From positions 124,001 through 188,000 of the forward strand of contig CAMRHE010000324.1 in the NCBI GenBank assembly GCA_947044405.1: a stretch of 64,000 bases of DNA, in the 5' to 3' direction. Within the stretch, counting starts at the first letter, position 1; every line of letters begins with the position of its first letter. A model generated the notes under the pieces. It was given only the letters and a program-made list of their open reading frames with translations, made no database searches and was not told where the DNA came from. This stretch comes from Leptodactylus fallax. Its lineage: Eukaryota > Chordata > Amphibia > Anura > Leptodactylidae. The translations under genes and the position numbers were made by a program. Positions 10,675 through 22,270 of the stretch are shown here, in pieces.

Positions 10675-12280
10675 GGATCTGGGATGTGGTGTGTACAGAT
10701 GGCCACATCGCCAGGGTCCCTGGCCCCCTTAGTCCTCTTTTCCATAATCCCATGTTTCCCCCGGGCTGTTCCATGGAAAAATTCCTTAGTTGGCGGTGTA
10801 GGTAAGATGCTTGCTTGTGTCAGGTTGCTGGTAACCCTCCTCTTCCCTCTCTGGAGCAGTTACATGCCTCTCACCTGACCTCCAAATGTCCTGGCTAGAA
10901 TACGGTCAACTCACTGCCTTTCTCCGTAAATTTTCTCTAACTCCTCTACTTTCTTCCTCCATGACTGACTTGGAGTCTGCACCGTATCAGACGGACACCA
11001 CCTTGCGTGCACTCTATGGTATCTTCCTCAAGGATGCTGCATCCGGGAATCCTTCCTACACAGGCCCCTGGAAGTCGGACCTATTATTATTATTATTATT
11101 ACTATTGTTTATTTATATAGCATCATTAATTCCATGGTGCTTTACATTTGAGGATTTACATACAGTACACAAGATATACACAACAGATAATACAAACAGT
11201 GACCAACTGGCACAGTGGGATAGAGGGCCCTGCCCGCAAGGGCTTACAGTCTATGAGGGAAGAGGGATAGAGACAGAAGGTGGGACCTACATATGAGTCT
11301 CTCTCCTGCCAACTGGGATAAGTCTTTCTTTTTACGCATAAAATCCCATTGACTTAATGGTACTGCTGTCCTGATCTTCTCCATAGGTTTTATCCTGGTG
11401 TGTCTGACTGGTGTTGGCACTGTAGTTCTAAGAAAGATACACTTTATCATATATTGTGGGAGTGCGTCGCCCTTAGGTCCTTTTGGGATGCTGTGTTTTC
11501 TCTATACACTAAAGTGAGTTGTCAATCTGTCACGCCTTCGCGCCAACTGGCCCTTTTCTCCATTATACCTGTGAAAATTTCTGTGGTGAAGAGGGACCTC
11601 CTGCAATATTTCCGCATGGCTGCCCAGAACAGTCATTCCCAGGCTCTGATGTGCCCACCATGGTTCAGTTTTTGCAGGAGCTTCTCCTTATCCGGAGATT
11701 GGAAGCATTGGTAGCGGAGAATTCTCCTGATCCTTTCAAATTTGCATCCCTCTGGGTGGTGTTTCAGGAGTCCTTATGAGTTTTCCTATTTCTTCTCCTC
11801 ATCTGGGGGTGTCTTGTATTTTTCTTCTGGGAGGCTGGTTGTTACCCTCTGTTACCCCCCCTACTCTCCCCCTCTCCTGCTGACCCCTCCCCCTCTGTGT
11901 GTCTTCCTTCTGTTCTTCATCATGTATTTTGTTTTGTCCATTATTATGCATCCCCTTGTTTCCCCCCTTTCTCTTGTTACTTGTTCTTATATTTTAGGGG
12001 GTGGTGTTGTAGTGGTCCTATGTTATTTTACCTTGTGAAGTTCATCCAATTGTTGGCTGGTGACTCTACCCGCCTCCTCGACGTAATTGTCTTTTTCATT
12101 TCTGCCTTCAATTTTTTTTGACGACAAACGCCTTATACGTTAGCCATTCTTTTATGCTCTTTACTTGTTTGGGTAGCTTGCATACCTCCATGCTTTTTGT
12201 TTGTTGATTTTGTCTTTGTTTCCTTTTATTGTTATTTGAAAAACCTTAATAAAATTTATTAAACATAAAAACTGAGAACC
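10675..12280 (+). pseudogene. L1-like LINE copy 2, ORF2 C-terminal end and 3' UTR
   Basis: Only the last part of ORF2 survives. Bases 10675-11080 encode a segment with PLSPLFHNPMFPPG, then WLEYGQLTAFLRKF. After a 199-bp insertion the frame resumes at about 11290 with WDKSFFLRIKSH. The L1-type cysteine/histidine cluster CWHC...YHILWEC lies at 11412-11465, matching the first LINE at 2009-2066. A pyrimidine-rich 3' UTR ends near AATAAA at 12248-12253. Endonuclease and RT are missing, so it is dead. No clear target duplication was found. Confidence 0.78.
11084..11282. mobile_element. 199-bp repeat inserted in LINE copy 2, 7-bp target duplication
   Basis: Begins with a (TTA)n run, then TTTATATAGCATCATTAATT, and ends near the first half of a GGACCTA duplicate. 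GGACCTA occurs at 11077-11083 and 11283-11289. Removing the insert rejoins the ORF2 tail. The 7-bp duplication (8 with one mismatch) suggests a DNA transposon, perhaps hAT-type, but no transposase or convincing terminal inverted repeat is present. Confidence 0.7.
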
Positions 12281-13198
12281 TATAAAGTATAGATGGTACT
12301 GGTTTTGGCTTCAAATCTGCATAAAAAAACATGAACATACAGTATATCCATATCTTAATAATTTTGAACTGGGCAATGTCCCTTGAGATCAATGAATTAA
12401 TAAATACTAGTATTCAGACTAATACCTATAATAGCAGTTATCCAATATTCTTGTTTGACAAGCTTCTAGCAGGTACATCAAGTTTGTACAGAACATATAA
12501 CACATTGTAGCAAATGATGACATAATGGGTTCACAGTGTTCTGCTTTCTTTTTTCTCTGAAGATAATTGGTTCAGAGTATTATGTATCCTTCTATAAACC
12601 AATTGTTTTACTTTAGGGCAGAGAAAAAAAAGAAAAGAATGATAACCTGGTTTGTCTATGGTAAACAACAATAATGGAACCTAATGGACATTATGCTTCT
12701 TTGCTGGCTGGGGATCACTGACTTCAGTTAATGGCACACAGGTGGAATATAATGGAAGTCTTTCAATGTCTTTGATATCCTTGCCCTTAAATTTTATTTT
12801 CTAGAAATGAAAAAAAATGTTATTAAAGTAAAGTCTCTTGAGAAAACTTCAGTTTTCATCTGCAACATTTTTAAAGACCCATGTCACAGTTTCTTTGTAT
12901 TACCAATGCAATGATCTTGAGTGCTTACAATCATTACAATCCAATGATGAACGATTGCATCATTACAATTGTAGCACATATAAATGTACTTAAATATATT
13001 TTCTTTTTTTTTTTGCATGATTCTATAGCAAAGGACAGACAGATGTAAGGTGGTGAGGGTGCACCTTAGTGCAGTGTGCCACTGCATAGCGTTTCCAAAG
13101 CTAAAGGTTGTATTACATGTTATGTTTTATTTGCATACATCACGGGGTATGAGTTGGTGTGTTGTATTGATGATGCAGGTCATCATGTGGTCATTGCT
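12281..13198. other. Unassigned intergenic DNA
   Basis: AT-rich sequence with no recognisable coding domain or structured repeat; the longest frame (67 codons) shows no motif. Confidence 0.4.
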
Positions 13199-13590
13199 TT
13201 AAAGGTCCTTAAGGACTGAGGCTTTAGTGTCCCAAATTGCCCTGTTATAGCCGCATTAAAAATAAAAAAAGCTTTATACTTGGCTAGAGATGAGTCTGAT
13301 GAGTCTCATTGGACTAATCTCTGGTGCTTCTACCACCTGCTCTGTTCTTCAGTAAAGCTGTGCACTCCTTTGGACCTCAGGCGCATGTACACTGAAGCTG
13401 ATGTGTACTCCTCTGGCTTCATTGAAGAATTGCACCAGCGTACAACCCATAGGTGAGTATAAAGCTTTTTAATTTTTAATGTTGCTGTGGATTGCGTTTA
13501 AAACAGGGTGATTTGGGACCCTAAATCCCTGGTCCATAAGGACCTGTAGGTGGTTTAGTGTTCCAAATCGCTTTGATACATTCCCTTTAA
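13199..13590. mobile_element. Probable TTAA-flanked MITE
   Basis: TTAA at both ends (13199-13202 and 13587-13590). Inside, an imperfect inverted repeat pairs AGGTCCTTAAGGACTGAGG... at about 13204-13250 with its complement at about 13499-13552. No coding capacity. The ends match each other only weakly, so the exact borders are less sure than for the other TTAA elements. Confidence 0.5.
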
Positions 13591-13599
13591 AAGTTGCAC

Positions 13600-14240
13600 T
13601 GTGGAAGAAGATGAATGTTGCTTCTAATTATGATGGCTTGAACATGGACAAATCATATTTCTTACATGTTGCTCCTATACCAGTGGATATCCAGGGGACG
13701 GGCATAGTGATTGTCACCACCTATAAGTACCTGGGTGTGCTCCTTAATAATAAGCTGGACTGGGCAGATCACATGGAGATCCTGTACAGGAAGGACCACA
13801 GCAGGCTCTACCTGCTTAGGAGGCTGAGAGCCTTTGGAATCCAATGGGCACTACTTAGGCCTTTTTTCAACTTGGTAGTGGCATCAGCCATCTTCTTCGG
13901 AGTGGCCTGCTGGGGGAGCAGTATATCATCCAGGGATAGAAATAAACTCGACAAGCTGATTAGGAGGGCCAGCTCTATCCTGGGGAGCCCACTGGACCAG
14001 GTGCAGGCAGTGAGTGACAGAAGGATACTGTCCGTGGTGAGCTCCATGCGGGAGAATAAGTCCCATCCCATGCATGAGACCGTCATAGTGCTGGGCAGTA
14101 CTGTCAGTGACCGAGTGCTTCACCCTAAGTGTGAGAAGGAGCGCTAACAGAAGTCTTTCATCCCCACTGCGGTTAGGCTGTACAACAAACTCCGACCTAA
14201 GCGGAGATCAGTCCATACAGAGAACTGAAATATTTTTCTG
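13600..14240 (+). pseudogene. L2-like LINE, C-terminal end of the RT protein
   Basis: A 178-codon open frame (13611-14147) encodes the segment after the RT fingers and palm in L2/CR1-type elements: TTYKYLGVLLNNKLDW, then LYLLRRLRAFG, LIRRASSILGS and a proline/histidine-rich stretch near SHPMHETVIVLGS. A TAA at 14145-14147 interrupts it, but the same frame continues with QKSFIPTAVRLYNKL, the usual end of these proteins. The catalytic part is missing through 5' truncation, which is normal for LINEs. Confidence 0.82.
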
Positions 14241-14449
14241 TCTGGGATACCCCCCCCCCCCTTCCCCGCTACTTCTTATCTGTCTGTCTACTATCAATGA
14301 AATGCCTCTACCTTGGAACATTCTTGTATATGTTTGTATCTGTATTGTATTGTTTATGTTTGCTGCTGTAACACATTGAATTTCCCCATGGTGGGACTTT
14401 TAAAGGATGATGATGATGATGATGATGATGATTATTATTATTATTATAT
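14241..14449 (+). other. 3' tail of the L2-like LINE, ending in (GAT)n(TTA)n
   Basis: Contains ATTTCCCCATGGTGGGACTT shortly before a short-period (GAT)n then (TTA)n run at 14406-14449. L2/CR1-group elements typically end in short tandem repeats rather than poly(A), which fits. Confidence 0.7.
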
Positions 14450-14454
14450 GCCTT

Positions 14455-15310
14455 ACCTGTCTTAAAGCCTTGCTGAAATTTTTGGTTTTGCTAATTATTA
14501 TAGGAAATGTATTCATAATTTTTTTTTCTATAGCAAAACCTCTAACTGACCTCAATAAAAAAGAAGCTGACTTAGTCAATTGGAATCCAGATGCTATTTC
14601 GTCCTTTGAGTCTCCTAAGCATAGTTTTATGGAAACTCCAGTCTTGGTTCAACCTGACATTTTATACCCCTTTTTAGTAGAAGTTGGAGTAGGGGCAGTA
14701 ATTATCTCAAGCTTCACCCTCTCTGACTAAGTTATGTCCTTGTGCTTCTTTCTCTCGCAATTTCTCACTTCCTGACAAGAATTACGATATAGGCAATGAA
14801 GAACTTTCAGGTATTAAATGAGCCTTGAATGAACAATGGTATAATTTTTTGGAGGGAGCTAGAAATAGAACTTTTGTTCTCACAGACCATAAGAATCTCA
14901 CTTTTTAAGAATCCGCTAAGAGACTCAATACCAGACAGGCTTTTTGGACATTATTTTTCTCCAGGCTTGATTTGTGGAAACCTACAGACCCAGGTCAAAA
15001 ATGTTAAGGCTGATGCTTTGTCTCAAAGTTTTTATTCCTCTCAGAGAGAATCAGAAATTAGCTCATCAAAATAGCCCAGTTGGGAAACTGTTTGTATCTC
15101 AATTAAGATTTAGATTATTGAATGAATTACACAATTCATTTTTGTGTGGTCATCCAGGAATTTTCATCCATTAACTCAAATCCCGAATTATTTATTGATC
15201 ATATTGTTCGTTTACATGGTATCTACAGATAATGTAGTCTCTGACAGAAGTGTTCAATTTTTCTTTCAATTTTGGAAAGCTTGTTGTACCAAAGTAGGGA
15301 TCCAAAAAAA
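14455..15310 (+). pseudogene. Ty3/Gypsy LTR retrotransposon pol relic (RT, RNase H, integrase scraps)
   Basis: Fragments of a Gypsy-type polyprotein occur in the correct order across several frames. Bases 14475-14530 give GFANYYRKCIHNF, the end of RT; 14535-14700 give IAKPLTDLNKKE then METPVLVQPD and VEVGVGAV, the start of RNase H. Bases 14880-14905 give TDHKNLTF and about 15000-15030 give NVKADALS, the end of RNase H. Bases 15120-15170 give HNSFLCGHPGI from the integrase zinc finger, and 15230-15300 give VVSDRSVQF...FWKACC from the integrase core. Many stops and deletions are present and no LTRs are visible. Confidence 0.8.
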
Positions 15311-15461
15311 TACACTGTTATGCAAATACTACTACTAACCAGGGTCGGACTGGCCCACCGGGGAAACGGTGAATCCACCGGTGGGCCACGAGCCCCGACT
15401 ATTAGTACTCATTTTGCCAATGCAAAAGTCAGGGGTCCGGATTGGGCCCCTAACCAATGGA

Positions 15462-16334
15462 CAGTGGTGTAACGATCGTGGTCGCAAGGGCTGCGACTGC
15501 GACCGGAGGGGTAGGGGGCCTGTGGCCAGCTGGAAATGGCCGGAGCCCCGGACTACCATGATAGTGGTCGGGGGAAAGCTTAGTTACCCGACCACTATAC
15601 CTATTGTTAATGGAAAAGGGCCGGGCCCCTTTCCATTAGATGCCAGCCCAGGGGAAGTGACAAAAAATTTTAAAAAAAATACTCACCTGGCTGTCCTGGG
15701 CTCAGCATCATCTCTGGCACTTTTCCAACCTCACTGCAGGGGCCTCTGTGATTAGGCCCCAGCAGTGACATGGGGCGCGCCAGAGTAATGACGTCATCGC
15801 GCCCCATGTGACCGCTGAGGTGCAATCACAGGCCCCAGTGGTGACGTCTGGGGCACGGGACGTGGAGACCAGGGGACCAAGGAAGATGGGAAAGACAGCA
15901 GGATGGAGCAGGATGCCCTGGAGAGGTAAGACAAGGTGAGTATAAGTTTTTGTTATTTTTAATCACTTCTCCTGGACCTCTACTTATTATATTCTGGGGT
16001 CTGAGAAGGCCCCAAAGTATAATATTAACACCGGCTCTGATGAAGGGGGGGGGCACTGTGGAGCATCTAATAGTGTGTGTGGGGGCCACTGTGGGCATAT
16101 AATACTGTGTGGGGGCCACTGTGGGCATATAATACTGTGTGGGGCCACTTTGGAGCATATAATATACTGTGTGGGGGCCACTGTGAGCATATAATACTGT
16201 GTGGGGGCCACTGTGTTGCATATAATGCTGCAGCACCTGTAACCATCACTATCAAGAATTCACTCTAGGAAGGGGGTAGGGGGCCCCGGACAAAAGTTTG
16301 CATCGGGGCCCACAAGACCTTAGTTAAGCCTCTG
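15462..16334. mobile_element. Non-autonomous hAT element nested in the previous one
   Basis: Ends are CAGTGGTGTAACGATCGTGG at left and the complement of CAGAGGCTTAACTAAGG at right, related to the CAGAGGCGTAGCTAG ends of 40515-41357. The 8-bp flanks CCAATGGA (15454-15461) and CTAATGCA (16335-16342) agree at 6 of 8 bases, as expected for an aged hAT duplication. It carries a minisatellite and no transposase. Confidence 0.72.
16071..16228. repeat. Minisatellite, about 31-bp unit, about 5 copies
   Basis: Tandem copies of a unit of the form GTGTGGGGGCCACTGTGGGC followed by ATATAATACT. It lies inside the hAT element at 15462-16334 and generates repetitive frames on the minus strand that are not genes. 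Confidence 0.9.
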
Positions 16335-16781
16335 CTAATGCATTTGCATTGGCAAAATGATGACAAATAGTAGTCAGGGGCCGGATCGGCAACCTCAGGG
16401 GCTCCAGTCTGCAGGCAACATTGTAATGATGAAAGATCAGATGCCGGCGTAGTGCAGCAGCAGGAGACATAGGAGCCCAGATAAGCAGTGTGAAAGGTAA
16501 CTTTTCTCCCTATTTTGCCCCCAAATCTTTCAACTTCACTGACCACTGTAATAACTTCAACCCCCAGCAGCTTTAAATGCTCTGGGTCTGTTGAGAGCTG
16601 TAATCCCCCCTCTCCCACCCCAGCTAATTTCCCACAGTATTGGTATGCTGGTGCCTGCTCTAGGGCTCCAGCATAGCAATACCTAAGTCGCAGAAACTCC
16701 AATATTGCTATAGGGGAGACCGGTGAAGGGGCCACTGTATGGAGGGGGGGGCAGTGATCGAGGCCAATAGCCTGGGGGACA

Positions 16782-17146
16782 TTAAAGGGGTTGTGCAGGA
16801 TGACATTTTTTTTTTTTTAATTACACTGGGGCAGATGAAAAAAAAAAAACTAAAAAAACTTTCTCTCCTGTCCCCAGTATCTCCCAGCGCGGTTTGGCCT
16901 GCACGTGACTACCTGAGGCCAATCAGCGGCCTGAAGGAAGGGACCTGGGACGTCACAGCCAGGACTTCCGGCAAAGAAGACAGCGGTGCAGCAGGACCAG
17001 ACCATGCTGGGACCAACTGACACCGGAGCATCGGGGACAGGTGAGGATGTTTAGTATGTTTTTGTTTGGGATTTTTTGGGGGGGCATTCACCTCCACCAG
17101 ACTAATTAGAAAAAAAGAAAAAAATTATACTGGACAACCTCTTTAA
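16782..17146. mobile_element. TTAA MITE of the AGGGGTTGTCCAGG family
   Basis: Bounded by TTAA at 16782-16785 and 17143-17146. Left end AAGGGGTTGTGCAGGA pairs with right end TGGACAACCTCTTTAA. The interior has runs of A and T near both ends and a GGGACAGGTGAG segment also seen at 17980, 23280 and 58995. TTAA targets are used by piggyBac- and Kolobok-type transposases; which one moved this family cannot be told here. Confidence 0.82.
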
Positions 17147-17169
17147 AGTGTGGCACATTAGTGGGTATA

Positions 17170-17593
17170 TTAAAGGGGTTGTCCAGGCATAATTTGTTAT
17201 GGTTTATCCTCAGGATAGGCCATAAATACCTGATCTGTATGGGGCTGTCCCCGGACCGATCAGCTGTACGGAGCCACTTCTGGTGCCCGTCCTGTACACA
17301 ATACAGGGCCAGAAGCAGAAAGCTCTGTCCACTGTATATTAGCCAAGCACCTTCACTGCAGCTCAGCACTTATTGAAGTCAGTAGGAGCTGAGCTGCAGT
17401 GAAGGCGCCGGGCTGCTATACAGTGGATGGAGCTTTCTGCTTCCGGCCCTGTGTTGTGTACAGAATGGAAGTGGCACCGGAAGTGGCTCAGAACAGCTGA
17501 TGGGGCCGTGTGTCAGCCCCATACTGATTAGGTGTTTATGGCATATTCTGAGCATAGGCCATAAAAAAGATTAACCTTGGACAATCCCTTTAA
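17170..17593. mobile_element. Palindromic TTAA MITE
   Basis: TTAA flanks at 17170-17173 and 17590-17593. The whole 416-bp interior is an imperfect inverted repeat: AAGGGGTTGTCCAGGC at the left faces TTGGACAATCCCTTTAA at the right, and the centre pairs GAGCTGAGCTGCAGTGAAGG with its complement. Shares ends but not body with 16782-17146. Confidence 0.85.
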
Positions 17594-17725
17594 TATGCCC
17601 CACACAGTTTAATGTCCTCCCCACAGGATATTAGCCCCCATCACTACTCCCACATAACATAATAGCTCCATCACTGTTCCTCATACAGTGAAGTGGCAAT
17701 AAAAAAATTTGGCACAGACAACCCC

Positions 17726-18010
17726 TTAAAAGAGGTTGTCCATAAACTGGAGCAACCACTGTGGCGGCTGCCAGGGAGGTGTAAAAATAAAAAAAAGCAT
17801 ACTCAAATGTCCCCGGCACCCCGTTGTCCCCTGCCTGTGTCTGTTCGGTCTCATGGCGGTGCCTCATTTCTGGAAATCGTGTACCTAATTGGTCTTAGTG
17901 GTCACATGAGGTGCAGGACTCCCAGCAGGAAGGTGTCGGCACGAGACTGAATGGACACTGGCAGTGGACAACGGAGCGCCGGGGACAGGTGAGTATGCTT
18001 TTTCATTTAT
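17726..18010. mobile_element. TTAA MITE of the TTGTCC family, right end lost
   Basis: Starts TTAAAAGAGGTTGTCC at 17726. The body near 17975-17995 matches the GCCGGGGACAGGTGAGTATG segment of related copies. The right end is missing where hAT relic B begins. Confidence 0.65.
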
Positions 18011-19200
18011 TTATGATGACATCAGATGAAGAGGGTAGTGGCAGTGGTGATAGTAACAATTCCAGCCACTGAGTAGGTGCAACATTCAAAAAAAACCATT
18101 CCCGGGGCATACCTAGGGGAACTTTGCAGGATGGGAGAGGTGGTACTGGTGGTGGTAGTGGCAGATATGTGGTTATCTCCCTTGTGTGAATTTTTTATAC
18201 ATTGCCAAATGATAAATCCATGGTGATGTGCAAGATCTGCAAGGAGAAACTTTGTCTTTTCCATGCAGGAATAAATGTAGTAATGACAGCTCTACGTACT
18301 CACATGAAGAGACATCACTATCTTATTTGGAAAAATACACATGACAATGGAATTGGCAGAGGAAGTAAGCAAGGTGGTTCTTCTCTTTCTAGCAGATCGT
18401 TATCATCGTCATCAACAACTGCTTTTTTAATGCGCCCAGTTATCTGGTAGTTGTGTAACTCGCAGCTGGACAGTGGATTCCACTACGTTTCAACAAGTGT
18501 TGGCACATGCTCATCCTCTAGGAAAGCTTTCCCTGCATTCCTTCTCTTATATTGCCATGTGTTGGTGAGGAGGGGGGGTCTTTCCTTGGATACGTCAGTT
18601 TGGGGAAAGGTGCACACCACCATCGACATGTGGAGTAGCAATACACGGCTCAATATTTTAAACAGCACTGGTTACCATCCAGAAACACAGCAAGACTAGG
18701 TGCTAGTTCCACCCCAATTGTGCAGGCCCAGTTCCAACGCCATGCAGGGCTCCTCTATGGACTGTTTCCTGCCACTATCTTTACGAGGGAAGACTCAGAA
18801 GGGAGGTGTGCTGGCTTCTAAAGCTCTTTGAAGAAGCCACCAAATTTGTCAGCAAGGATGATTGCAGCATGATCCCTCTAATGCAACAAGGGATGAAGGA
18901 GGAGGAACAGTTTCCACCTTTTAGTCAATGTCATCACCCTGTGTTGATGGAGGAAGATGAGGATCGGGATCAGAGTCATTATGGTAGAGGAACGGGGATT
19001 CCTGGACTGGAAGAGGTGGAAAATAAGGAGGCGAAAGACTCTCCCTTGGATGCAGGGTGGCGCTTGATATGTCACAGGCACACCCAGTGGAGGAGGCTGA
19101 TCCTTATCTGTTTCAAGATGATGATGATGATGACGACAACCATTCTGGCAAAGGACACCAACCATGACAGGCCCCTGGGTCCATGCATACACTGACAAGC
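18005..19200 (+). pseudogene. hAT transposase relic B
   Basis: Plus-strand relic with an unusually well kept BED zinc finger in an 82-codon frame (18202-18450): CKICKEKL at about 18229, then ALRTHMKRHH ending near 18318. Further on, 18590-18640 echoes the catalytic-domain start seen in relic A. The frame 18806-19195 holds FEEATKFVS and an acidic run EEDEDRDQ, which match relic C at 31860-32040. Stops and frameshifts are frequent. The dimerisation domain is not present. Confidence 0.7.
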
Positions 19201-19284
19201 ATGGCAGGCTGTATGCTCTGCTTTTGACACAGCGACAAGAGTATTATTAGCATTAAGAAGAAGGATGAATACTGGATGGCAGTG

Positions 19285-20015
19285 CTCTTAGAGGTTTTAA
19301 CCCCTCAAACATAACTGCGGCATCCAAGGGGTTCCACCATGTTACTGTCCCCCCCGCCCCGACACCCCCCACGGTGGAGAGTGCCGATATGTATTTTCTG
19401 CAGCCCGGTGTCTGGCCAGTGACCCCAGGCTGGTAGGAGCCCCCAGTACCTGGTTGATTCAGTCAAGAAGGAAGAAAGGAGAAGGAAGGAAGTTAGCCTA
19501 TGCTTCTTCACCTATAGACTGCAATATACGTGTCTCCTAGTGGGATATCAAATAAATGTTAAAAAATAGTGCAAAAAAATAAAGTGTGTGAAAAAAATTA
19601 ATAAATGAATAAAGTCCCAAAAATGCCCTATTCCAATATAAAATGAATTCTATAAAAAAAAACTAAAAATTAAAGCCTGTATAAAAAGAGAGCCTGTATA
19701 GTGGTGTAGAACACTGTGCCTTGCAGTGGTTTTTAGTGATGTCGCACTAGGGGACCTGAACCAGCGATGCACTGATCACTGGTTCAGCACTATAGACTGC
19801 AATGCACGTGTATTGCAGTCTATAGAGGATACATAGGCTGACTTCCTCACTTCTGGGCAGGATCAACCAGGTACTGGAGGCTACTAGCAGACGACAGGCC
19901 AGACCCCGGGCTACAGAAGACGCATATCGGTACCCCCCGATGTCACCACTGGGGGTGTCGTCGGGGACATGTAGTATGGTTAAAACCTGCGATCAGAGCT
20001 GTGCTCTGACTGGGG
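19285..20015. repeat. Large imperfect inverted repeat, probable MITE
   Basis: About 19290-19520 is the imperfect complement of about 19790-20010. Matching blocks include GTTTTAACC at the outer end, AGTACCTGGTTGAT in the arms and TATAGACTGCAAT near the inner end, with a roughly 270-bp AT-rich centre. No coding sequence. Confidence 0.75.
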
Positions 20016-20094
20016 GTTGTGGAGCAGGGTGTTAGCTGTCAATTACAGTTAACACCCGCTCCAGATGCCGTGGGCGGTAGCGAAGGGACTAAAG

Positions 20095-20322
20095 GGCTGT
20101 GACATCACAGGGCTGGCTGTAGATTGGCTGCACGCAAGGCATTGTGGGTGATCCTGCATTCCCAGAGTTCCTTGCCCCATGTCCTAATCTGCAGCAGCCA
20201 TTTTATGAAAAAATGCGATTCATTACGACGAAGCATGAGGAAATTCGGATTCAATGCAAATCGAATATTTCCTGAAATTCGGATCGAATTCCACTTCATC
20301 AGCTTCGATTTGCTCATCTCTA
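20095..20322 (-). mobile_element. Terminal fragment of the TAGAGAT hAT family
   Basis: Complement of the 5' end of the element at 55070. It ends at 20322 with TTGCTCATCTCTA and carries the same landmarks in order: the AAATTCGGA stretch, GCCATTTTATGAAAAAATGCG, CACAATGCCTTG and a GTGATGTCAC box. Only about 228 bp remain, so it is a solo end or deletion derivative. Confidence 0.75.
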
Positions 20323-20344
20323 CTCACAAAACCCCTGATAAATT

Positions 20345-20760
20345 CTTTAAGGGTTGCAGTTTTTAAAATGTGGTCACTCCTTAGGGGATTCCACTTTTCT
20401 GGCACCTTAGAGACTCTGCAAACATGACATGTCATCCAGATACTAAACTTTTAAATCTGCACTCCAAAAGCCACAAAGCGCTCCTTCCCTTCTGTGCCCT
20501 GCTGTGTGCCCAAACTGCAGTATATGCCCACTTGTATGACACTGTTGTACCCAGAATAACGTACTTAGTGTCATATGTGAGTATAAACTGCTGTTTGGGC
20601 ACACAACCAGGCGCAGAAGGGAAGGAGCGCTATTTTGGTTTTTGGAGCACAGATTTAGATGTTTGGTTTTTGGACGCCATGACACTTTTGCAGAGCTCCT
20701 GAAATGCCAGTAAACTGGAACCCCCTGACATGTGACCCCATTCTGGAAACTACACCTCTG
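20345..20760. mobile_element. Palindromic repeat (hairpin MITE)
   Basis: Nearly complete imperfect inverted repeat. The left arm with GGTCACTCCTTAGGGG...GCGCTCCTTCCCTTCTG faces its complement CAGAAGGGAAGGAGCGC...CCCCTGACATGTGACC. The centre lies near 20545. No coding sequence; open frames on both strands reflect the symmetry. Confidence 0.82.
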
Positions 20761-20812
20761 ATGGAATTTATCCAGGGGTTAGACTCTACACCCTATACTT
20801 ATTCCTTATTTA

Positions 20813-21036
20813 GGCTGAGGCCCCACATTTCGGAAAAGCAGTTTTTTTTGTTGTAGATTTGGCTGCAGTTTTTTGAGCCAAAGTCAAGAATGGCTATAAA
20901 AGGAATGGGAAATATATAAAAAAAATGGTTATAATTCTACCTTCTGCTCAAACCACTCCTGGCTTTGGCTCAAAAAACCTCTGCAAACTCTGCAACAAAA
21001 AAAAAAAGCTGCGTTTCCGCAATGTGGGGCCTTAGC
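20813..21036. mobile_element. Short MITE, GGCTGAGGCCCCACAT ends
   Basis: Inverted ends GGCTGAGGCCCCACATTTCGG and the complement of GCTAAGGCCCCACATTGCGG. The arms also pair GAGCCAAAGTCAAG-like sequence near the centre. Related to 5570 and 60201. The target is TA-rich, possibly a decayed TTAA. Confidence 0.75.
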
Positions 21037-21064
21037 TATAGAGAGACTTTTACTTAGGCTATGG

Positions 21065-22190
21065 AATGAGGAGCACTAAATAAAGAAAATCTGGCTGCTT
21101 TACCTAAACCAAACAAACCAACTACTTCTCATAAGAATGTATGCCCAATATCACTTATAAATACTGATATTAAAATTTATGCTAAATTATGAGCAAATAG
21201 ACTTGCCCCAATTGTCCCTCATCTGGTGAGACAGGATCAAGTTGGATTTGGATTGTTGTCTACAGGCCCCTGACAATCCCAAATGGGTTTTGAATCTGTT
21301 ACTTTTTATTGAACATAATAAGACACCCACTATCCTGCTGGCCCAGGATGCCGAGAAAACATTCGTCCGTATTTTGTATGCCATCTCGGCTTTGCTCCAT
21401 ATTTGACCCCATCCAATAAGGTCTTCACAAATTGTGTATTATGTCAAGACTTTACGATTACAAATGTCACCAGACAGGGATGTCCCTTGTATCCCCTTAT
21501 TTTTATTTTATCTGTGGAACATCTGGCATAGGCATTTCGGCTGGATGACAATGTCTGCAGAATGCATATAAGTGGGCATACTATGTCACTTTATGTGGAT
21601 AATATTAAGTCCTCTCTCAGCCCGCCTCATCATTGAAAACAGTTATGGTCTTAATATAACAATTTAGTTTATCTTACTACAAATTAAACACCCAAAAGTT
21701 TCAGATACTTATCCTTAAATTGCCAAAAACCACTATTATATCCCTTTGACTTGAAAGCATCAACTATTTGGGGATAACATAAATGACCCAGTAATCCACA
21801 TTATATGACGCATACTACCCACCTCTTCTCTGAAAAGCATTCAAGCAGAGACCAGCAGACTGAGTAAATATGAAATTGCATGGACTGGTAGAACTTCACT
21901 TATCCCAAATTCTTAAACATTTGGCAATCTTGGTATCTCAGTCCTTACTGTAAAATATCTTGAATGTAATACACATGATTGGAACTGCTATTGCAGCAAT
22001 CTTGTTACCGCTTGATCAGCCTACCTTTTCCCTTCTCTATAAGCCTTCTGTTCCTATCCTCTATAACCTTCCTTATATTTGGTTGTATTTGATATAAGAC
22101 TGTAATGTTTTCATTGTTACTGTATTTGTATTATATGTACTTGAAATATCTTCACTAAGCATAATGTTGTATTGTTTAATGTTCATATTT
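21065..22190 (+). pseudogene. L1-like LINE RT relic, heavily decayed
   Basis: Motifs of an L1-type RT appear in order through many frame changes: PISLINTDIKIYAKL at about 21150, QDQVGFG at about 21235, a segment with LLFIEHNKTPTILLAQDAEKTF at 21300-21365, TRQGCPL at about 21470 and a YVDN remnant of the catalytic YVDD near 21595. The first catalytic aspartate region is altered (AFD to TFV). The 3' end fades into AT-rich DNA before a (TTA)n run. No endonuclease part is visible. Confidence 0.72.
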
Positions 22191-22195
22191 ATGTT

Positions 22196-22270
22196 ATTAT
22201 TATGATTATTAATAATAATAATAATTATTATTATTATTATTATTATTATTAATATTATTATTATTATTAT
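22196..22270. repeat. (TTA/AAT)n microsatellite
   Basis: Interrupted run of ATT/TTA trinucleotides in both polarities, about 75 bp. Confidence 0.9.

Larger units (their letters stand above)
15340..16700 (+). mobile_element. Non-autonomous hAT-type element (CAGGGTCGGACTGG end), right end missing
   Basis: Starts with CAGGGTCGGACTGGCCCACC, the same end as the element at 56986. Interior blocks also match that copy, notably the segment with CCCCCAAATCTTTCA (about 16510-16540) and CTCTAGGGCTCCAGCAT (about 16657-16675). A second hAT element (15462-16334) is inserted in it. No complementary right end was found, so this copy is truncated near 16700. No transposase frame is present. Confidence 0.72.

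Noticed and set aside
13290..13330. Hammerhead core from a CTGATGA at about 13300
   Set aside because: No GAAA follows at a suitable distance and no stem II forms.
16071..16228. CRISPR-like spaced repeats
   Set aside because: The repeats are contiguous tandem units with no unique spacers, in a vertebrate transposon.
15826..16236. 136-codon minus-strand frame with HSGPHT repeats
   Set aside because: Product of the 31-bp minisatellite in a hAT element.
18878..19198. 106-codon minus-strand frame with His-rich runs
   Set aside because: Antisense shadow of the acidic Asp/Glu stretch in hAT relic B.
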